A stretch of 10,805 nt of DNA from an uncultured Oscillospiraceae bacterium (GTDB lineage Bacteria > Bacillota_A > Clostridia > Oscillospirales > Oscillospiraceae), in the NCBI GenBank assembly GCA_944385265.1, contig CALWWO010000005.1, positions 1-10,805 on the forward strand. The letters are read 5' to 3'. The position numbers were made by a program, and so were the translations under genes. A model generated the notes under the pieces. The model worked only from the letters and a program-made list of their open reading frames with translations, did not search any database and was not told where the DNA came from. Position 1 is the stretch's first letter. Each line of letters starts with the position of its first letter. Positions 7,801-10,805 of the stretch are shown piece by piece.

Positions 7801-8074
7801 CGCCTATACCCGGCAAAATAGCGTCAGGGCGCTCATACCGGCAGATACGCTCGACATATTCCGGCGTGAGGGGTTCCATATATACCTTATCGGCGATCGT
7901 CGTGTCTGTCATTATTGTCGCCGGATTGGAGTTGACGAGTATGACCTCGTATCCCTCTTCACGGAGAGCGAGACACGCCTGCGTGCCGGCATAGTCAAAT
8001 TCGGCAGCCTGACCTATCACGATAGGACCTGAACCTATTACCATGATTTTGTGTAAATCAGTTCTTTTCGGCAT
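4889..8074 (-). CDS. carB: Carbamoyl-phosphate synthase large subunit
   Basis: CarB makes carbamoyl phosphate from bicarbonate, two ATP and ammonia channelled from CarA; the product feeds pyrimidines (with aspartate) and arginine (with ornithine). Its 1061 aa are close to the usual 1050-1080. The internal duplication is plain: [15 protein letters not shown] (14-28) and [15 protein letters not shown] (557-571) begin the two halves. Each half holds an ATP-grasp domain with the loops [15 protein letters not shown] (164-178) and [15 protein letters not shown] (701-715), and the metal-binding IEVNPR (297-302 and 831-836). A linker domain (about 403-550) separates the halves, and an MGS-like allosteric domain (about 935-1061) closes the protein. 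The ATG lies inside carA: the genes overlap by 17 nt, and GGAGG sits 9 nt upstream within carA codons, so CarA and CarB translation is probably coupled. Only one carAB pair is visible, so it may serve both pathways. No mutation or truncation was seen. Confidence 0.98.
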   Translation of the reverse strand: MPKRTDLHKIMVIGSGPIVIGQAAEFDYAGTQACLALREEGYEVILVNSNPATIMTDTTIADKVYMEPLTPEYVERICRYERPDAILPGIGGQTGLNLAIQLYKNGVLDACEIELLGTKVQSIETAEDRELFKELCTSLGEPVIPSQITYSIEEAVSAADTIGYPVVLRPAFTLGGTGGGFAENEEELREVAKNALKLSPVHQVLVEKSVKGYKEIEYEVMRDANDTAITICNMENLDPVGIHTGDSIVVAPSQTLTNKEYHMLRDSALRIIRALEIEGGCNVQFALDPQSLQYYVIEVNPRVSRSSALASKASGYPIARVSAKIAVGLHLDEIPLANTCAAFEPTLDYVVTKMPRFPFDKFTTAANTLSTQMKATGEVMAVGRTFEESLLKAIRSLEIGVMHLHMAKFDSENMSVDDLLKYVAEGTDDRIYAISQLMWLGVDHSRICNITQIDMFFLDKIKKIVDFEKEMEQNIGDIHLLREAKKMGISDSYIAEMWDMKEIDVFNLRCKLRLFPVYKMIDTCASEFESYVPYFYSTYEDENESVVLDKKKVIVLGSGPIRIGQGVEFDYSTVHAVRTIKEAGYEAIIINNNPETVSTDYTTADKLYFEPLTVEDVMNIVMLEKPDGVIASLGGQTAINLAAALNERGVKIIGTSCDAIEKAENRDAFEQVLSELNIPRPRGMAVTSVEEGIRVAADIGYPVLIRPSFVLGGRAMEIVANEAMLQHYLKSAVEVDVDKPVLIDKYIIGKEVEVDAICDGKDVFVPGIMELVERTGVHSGDSMSVYPPYSISQKVKNTIIEYTQKLGIGIGIVGLFNIQFIVDANEDVYIIEVNPRSSRSVPFLSKSTNCSLADIATLVVLGKSLRDQGITDLVLPESKRWYVKVPVFSFSKLHGMDAYLSPEMKSTGEAIGYDDQLNRALYKALQASGIRLSQSGTVLVTLADEDKPEALPLVRRFYQLGFNIEATTATAEFLKKHGIRTHTLGKISEGSTDILDAIQSGNIDYILNTRAIFSGIHYDDGVIIRRCAVENGITMFTSLDTVRILLEVLEDIIPGISTIDA

Positions 8075-9164
8075 GTTCGTTCACCTCCTCCATGATAGAG
8101 ATAAATTTATCAAAAAGATATGTGCTGTCCTGCGGACCGGGTGCGCTTTCGGGGTGATATTGCACAGAGAAGATATGATCTTTTTTGCACTCGACGCCCT
8201 CAACGGTGTTGTCCAGCAGATTTATATGGGTCACATCAAGACCAGTTCCGGCAACGCTGTCGAGATCGACGGCGTAGCTGTGATTTTGGCTTGTTATTTC
8301 TACTTTCCCGTTAGTGAGATTCTTAACGGGGTGGTTTCCGCCGCGATGACCGAATTTGAGCTTGTATGTCTTAGCCCCGTAGGCTAAGGAGATGATCTGA
8401 TGACCGAGACATATGCCAAAGATCGGCAGCTTGCCCTTAAGCTTTTTAATGAGCTCGATAACCTCCGGCACGTCCTCGGGATTACCGGGACCGTTCGATA
8501 TAAAAAGTCCGTCCGGATGCATGAACTCTATCTCATCAGCTGTGGTGTTATACGGCATTATAGTGACGTTGCAGCCGTGTTTATTGAGACTTCTTATGAT
8601 GTTGTGTTTTATACCGCAGTCGATAGCCACGACGTTAAAGCGATGGTTTGAAGTCCTTGAATACCAGCGCTTTTTACAGCTCACTTTTGAGACGGCGTCG
8701 GTCGGTACGGGAGTATCGGCTATAATTTTCAGCCCCTGCTCGACAGGTGTGCCGGCGTCCGTTATATAGACCCTGCGCGAGCCGATATCGCGTATACTGC
8801 GCGTCAGCTTGCGCGTGTCTAGTCCCGTGATTCCCGGTATATCATTTTCCTCCATAAGCTCAGACAGCGTTTTTGTAAAACGGAAATTACTCGGCATATC
8901 GTTATAATCGCGCACGGCGAGACCGCCGATTGTCGGGACTTTTGTTTCATAATCTTCGTCGGTTATGCCGTAATTGCCGATCAGAGGATATGTCATGACA
9001 ACAAGCTGATATGTATACGACGGATCGGAAACTATCTCCTGATATCCGACCATCGAAGTGTTGAAAACGATCTCGCAAACTCTGTCAGACGTGCTCCCAA
9101 AGGCGTATCCGTAATATTCTTCGCCTGATTCAAGAATAAGCTTTCTGTTGAATTGTTTAGACAT
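8058..9164 (-). CDS. carA: Carbamoyl-phosphate synthase small (glutamine amidotransferase) subunit
   Basis: CarA hydrolyses glutamine and sends the ammonia to CarB, releasing glutamate. The 368 aa fit the family (about 350-380). The N-terminal half is the small-subunit-specific domain, with the conserved [15 protein letters not shown] (36-50) and LIGNYG (61-66). The C-terminal half is a class I glutamine amidotransferase with SNGPGNPED (223-231), the nucleophile elbow GICLGHQ (Cys252), QNHSYAV (293-299) and YHPES (His337, Glu339), so the catalytic triad is complete. The ATG at 9164 gives an N-terminus ([10 protein letters not shown]) typical of the family. The ribosome site is only GAGG, 12 nt upstream, weaker than for its neighbours. 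The start lies 21 nt after the gltD stop, with no terminator or promoter evident between them, so carA should be read from the glt transcript. It overlaps carB by 17 nt. Confidence 0.97.
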   Translation of the reverse strand: MSKQFNRKLILESGEEYYGYAFGSTSDRVCEIVFNTSMVGYQEIVSDPSYTYQLVVMTYPLIGNYGITDEDYETKVPTIGGLAVRDYNDMPSNFRFTKTLSELMEENDIPGITGLDTRKLTRSIRDIGSRRVYITDAGTPVEQGLKIIADTPVPTDAVSKVSCKKRWYSRTSNHRFNVVAIDCGIKHNIIRSLNKHGCNVTIMPYNTTADEIEFMHPDGLFISNGPGNPEDVPEVIELIKKLKGKLPIFGICLGHQIISLAYGAKTYKLKFGHRGGNHPVKNLTNGKVEITSQNHSYAVDLDSVAGTGLDVTHINLLDNTVEGVECKKDHIFSVQYHPESAPGPQDSTYLFDKFISIMEEVNEHAEKN

Positions 9165-9185
9165 ATTTAAATTATACCTCGCAAT

Positions 9186-10562
9186 TTATAAACTCGTATA
9201 ATCCATGAGGAAACGGTCGACTTCCTTTGCAACGCAGCGCCCTTCCTTAATAGCGAGAACGACAAGAGAAGCGCCGCAGCGCATATCGCCGGCAATGAAG
9301 ACGTTTTCCCCATCAAGACAATAGCTGCCGTCGGCTGTTACCGGATTGCCGTGTTCATCTTTTTCGATACCGGATAAGGCGCACAATTCATCTTCAGGAC
9401 CGGAAAATCCGGTGGCGAGGAGGAGCATTTGCGCATCAAAATCACCGGTTGTAGTACGAACGCCGGAAAGCGTGCCGTTGTCGTCTGTTACAAGCTCTGT
9501 AACGGTCGTTCCAAACCTGCGTGGATCGTCTCTGAATACTGCTACAGCTTCCTCAAAAGCATAATCAGGCTTCAGATCCCCGTAGGATTCGCGAGGGCGC
9601 CTTATAAGCTGTTTTATGCTTTTACAGCCTTGCCTTATAGCAGTGGCTATACAATCAGAAGCGGTATCGCCGGCACCTATAACGATAACGTCCTTGCCGG
9701 CTGCGTTTATTTTACACTCGGTACCGTCGAGGAGTGCTTTGGTAACGGCACGCAGATAATCCATCGCAAAATATACACCTGCCGTGTCCGGCGTAATGAC
9801 GGCGTCCGTCCGCGGCTGACCTGCACCGCAGCACAATATGACGCAGTCAAAGTTGTGCTTGAGATCGGGAAGGGAAATATCTTTGCCAAGCTCTGTATTT
9901 GTGACGAACATGATTCCCTCTTCTCGCATAAGCTCGATACGCCTGTCTACGATTTCTTTCGGAAGCTTCATATTTGGAATACCGTACATTAGAAGCCCGC
10001 CTATGCGGTCATCTCTCTCAAAAACCGTGACAGAGTGACCGCGCATATTAAGCCGCTTTGCGGCTGCAAGTCCGGCAGGACCGCTGCCGACTATTGCAAT
10101 GGTCTTTCCTGTGCGTACAGACGGTGTAACGGGCTTTATAAGCTCTTGATCAAACGCCGCTTCTATTATATCAAGCTCATTGTTCCGTATTGTTATAGGA
10201 TCGGTGCATATATTGCAGGTACATGCATCTTCACACGGGGCAGGGCATACACGACCTGTAAATTCAGGAAAATCATTGTTTTTAAGAAGCCTTGCCAAAG
10301 CGTGAGCGTGATTACCGTACATCAGCATATCGTTCCATTCCGGGACAAGATTGTGCAGAGGACAGCCAAGAAGCTTGCCGCGATGGATAAAGCCCGTTTG
10401 ACAGAAGGGGACGCCGCAGTCCATACATCTTGCGCCCTGCCTAAAAGATTCTTTTTTGGAGCGGGCAATATGAAAATCGTCAAAGTTCTTTACGCGTTCG
10501 CCGGGAGAAATTTCCTTGCCGGTGACGCGTTTATATTCCATAAATCCGTTTGGTTTTCCCAT
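9186..10562 (-). CDS. gltD: Glutamate synthase (NADPH) small subunit
   Basis: GltD is the FAD/iron-sulfur subunit that passes electrons from NAD(P)H to GltB, which makes two glutamates from glutamine and 2-oxoglutarate. From the N-terminus: the typical opening MGKPNGFMEY, then cysteines C46-x2-C49-x4-C54-x12-C67 and CPAPCEDAC (106-114) for two [4Fe-4S] clusters, the FAD loop GSGPAGLAAA (159-168), the NADPH loop GAGDTASD (297-304), and the C-terminal FAD motif GDMRCGASLVV (425-435). At 458 aa it is shorter than common GltDs (about 470-495). The segment just before LLLATGFSGPE (380-390) appears reduced. The ATG overlaps the gltB stop (TAATG), with GGAGG 9 nt upstream inside gltB. Related NfnB/SudA-type flavoproteins share these domains, but the N-terminus and the gltB neighbour favour GltD. 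Cofactor preference (NADPH or NADH) is inferred only. Confidence 0.95.
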   Translation of the reverse strand: MGKPNGFMEYKRVTGKEISPGERVKNFDDFHIARSKKESFRQGARCMDCGVPFCQTGFIHRGKLLGCPLHNLVPEWNDMLMYGNHAHALARLLKNNDFPEFTGRVCPAPCEDACTCNICTDPITIRNNELDIIEAAFDQELIKPVTPSVRTGKTIAIVGSGPAGLAAAKRLNMRGHSVTVFERDDRIGGLLMYGIPNMKLPKEIVDRRIELMREEGIMFVTNTELGKDISLPDLKHNFDCVILCCGAGQPRTDAVITPDTAGVYFAMDYLRAVTKALLDGTECKINAAGKDVIVIGAGDTASDCIATAIRQGCKSIKQLIRRPRESYGDLKPDYAFEEAVAVFRDDPRRFGTTVTELVTDDNGTLSGVRTTTGDFDAQMLLLATGFSGPEDELCALSGIEKDEHGNPVTADGSYCLDGENVFIAGDMRCGASLVVLAIKEGRCVAKEVDRFLMDYTSL

Positions 10563-10805
10563 TAATGAACACCTCCGCCGACAGTTGAATAAAATGCCTC
10601 AAGCTCTGCTGTCTGCCTATCCATACCGGTTTCTTCGTATGCCGCGATGGATTTAAGCATTTTAGCGTAATCTACCGGCATGACCTTTTTGAAGAGCGGC
10701 ACATAATTATCAAAATCGTTTAAGATCGTGCGCCCTCTGACTGAGCCCGTCGCCTTGACATGGGCTTCGATCATTTCACGCAGTTCTGCGATATCATGTT
10801 TCATG
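10562..10805 (-). CDS. gltB: Glutamate synthase large subunit, C-terminal end (partial)
   Basis: Only the last 80 or so codons of the gene are in the window; it continues past the right edge. The Met codon at 10802-10804 is most likely internal, not the start. The sequence (LREMIEAHVKATGS at the front, then NYVPLFKKVMPVDYAKML) resembles the extreme C-terminus of GltB, which follows the GXGXG beta-helix domain and ends near a KV(I/M)PxDY motif. The extra tail, ending in GGGVH, is somewhat longer than in many GltBs. The catalytic N-terminal amidotransferase and FMN/[3Fe-4S] domains lie outside. Identification rests on this short match and on gltD directly downstream, sharing the TAATG junction. 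Confidence 0.85.
   Translation of the reverse strand, partial: MKHDIAELREMIEAHVKATGSVRGRTILNDFDNYVPLFKKVMPVDYAKMLKSIAAYEETGMDRQTAELEAFYSTVGGGVH

Noticed and set aside
7196..8032. Long plus-strand frame of 278 codons opposite carB
   Set aside because: It is antisense to a fully conserved carB segment, has no recognisable domain, and is explained by codon bias of the real gene.

Overview
The window reads as a chromosomal, housekeeping segment of an anaerobic low-to-moderate GC Bacillota, most likely a clostridial gut-type lineage. This rests on strong AGGAGG-type ribosome binding sites, frequent ATA and AGA/AGG codons, TRTGn extended -10 promoters, a one-step meso-diaminopimelate dehydrogenase, a ProB without a PUA domain, and a short DUF4118-type KdpD-like kinase. 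The species cannot be named from the sequence. No mobile element, phage gene, CRISPR array, tRNA or rRNA was seen.

Layout from left to right. (1) Positions 1-126 hold the open 3' end of an unidentified plus-strand frame, followed by a strong terminator. (2) A plus-strand membrane histidine kinase (269-1342) has no response regulator beside it. It shares a bidirectional terminator with (3) the convergent minus-strand proBA operon (3532 down to 1503), which takes glutamate to glutamate-5-semialdehyde. (4) A 188-bp divergent promoter region separates proBA from plus-strand ddh (3721-4707), a meso-DAP dehydrogenase. Two hairpins follow ddh and separate it from (5) a convergent minus-strand operon that enters from the right edge: gltB (C-terminal end only), gltD, carA and carB.

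The enzymes share a nitrogen and glutamate theme. GltBD makes glutamate from glutamine and 2-oxoglutarate. CarAB spends glutamine amide nitrogen on carbamoyl phosphate for pyrimidines and arginine and releases glutamate. ProBA uses glutamate to start proline synthesis. Ddh fixes ammonia directly into meso-DAP for peptidoglycan and lysine. Minus-strand genes are tightly packed: TAATG stop/start overlaps at gltB-gltD and proB-proA, a 17-nt overlap at carA-carB, and 21 nt between gltD and carA. Translational coupling is therefore likely.

I found no convincing undescribed system. The points most worth a second look are the gltBD-carAB gene union, the locally orphan kinase, the shared extended -10 element at two promoters, the inverted repeats inside the two divergent promoters, and the unexplained reading frame at the left edge. 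No stretch longer than about 300 bases lacks a gene.
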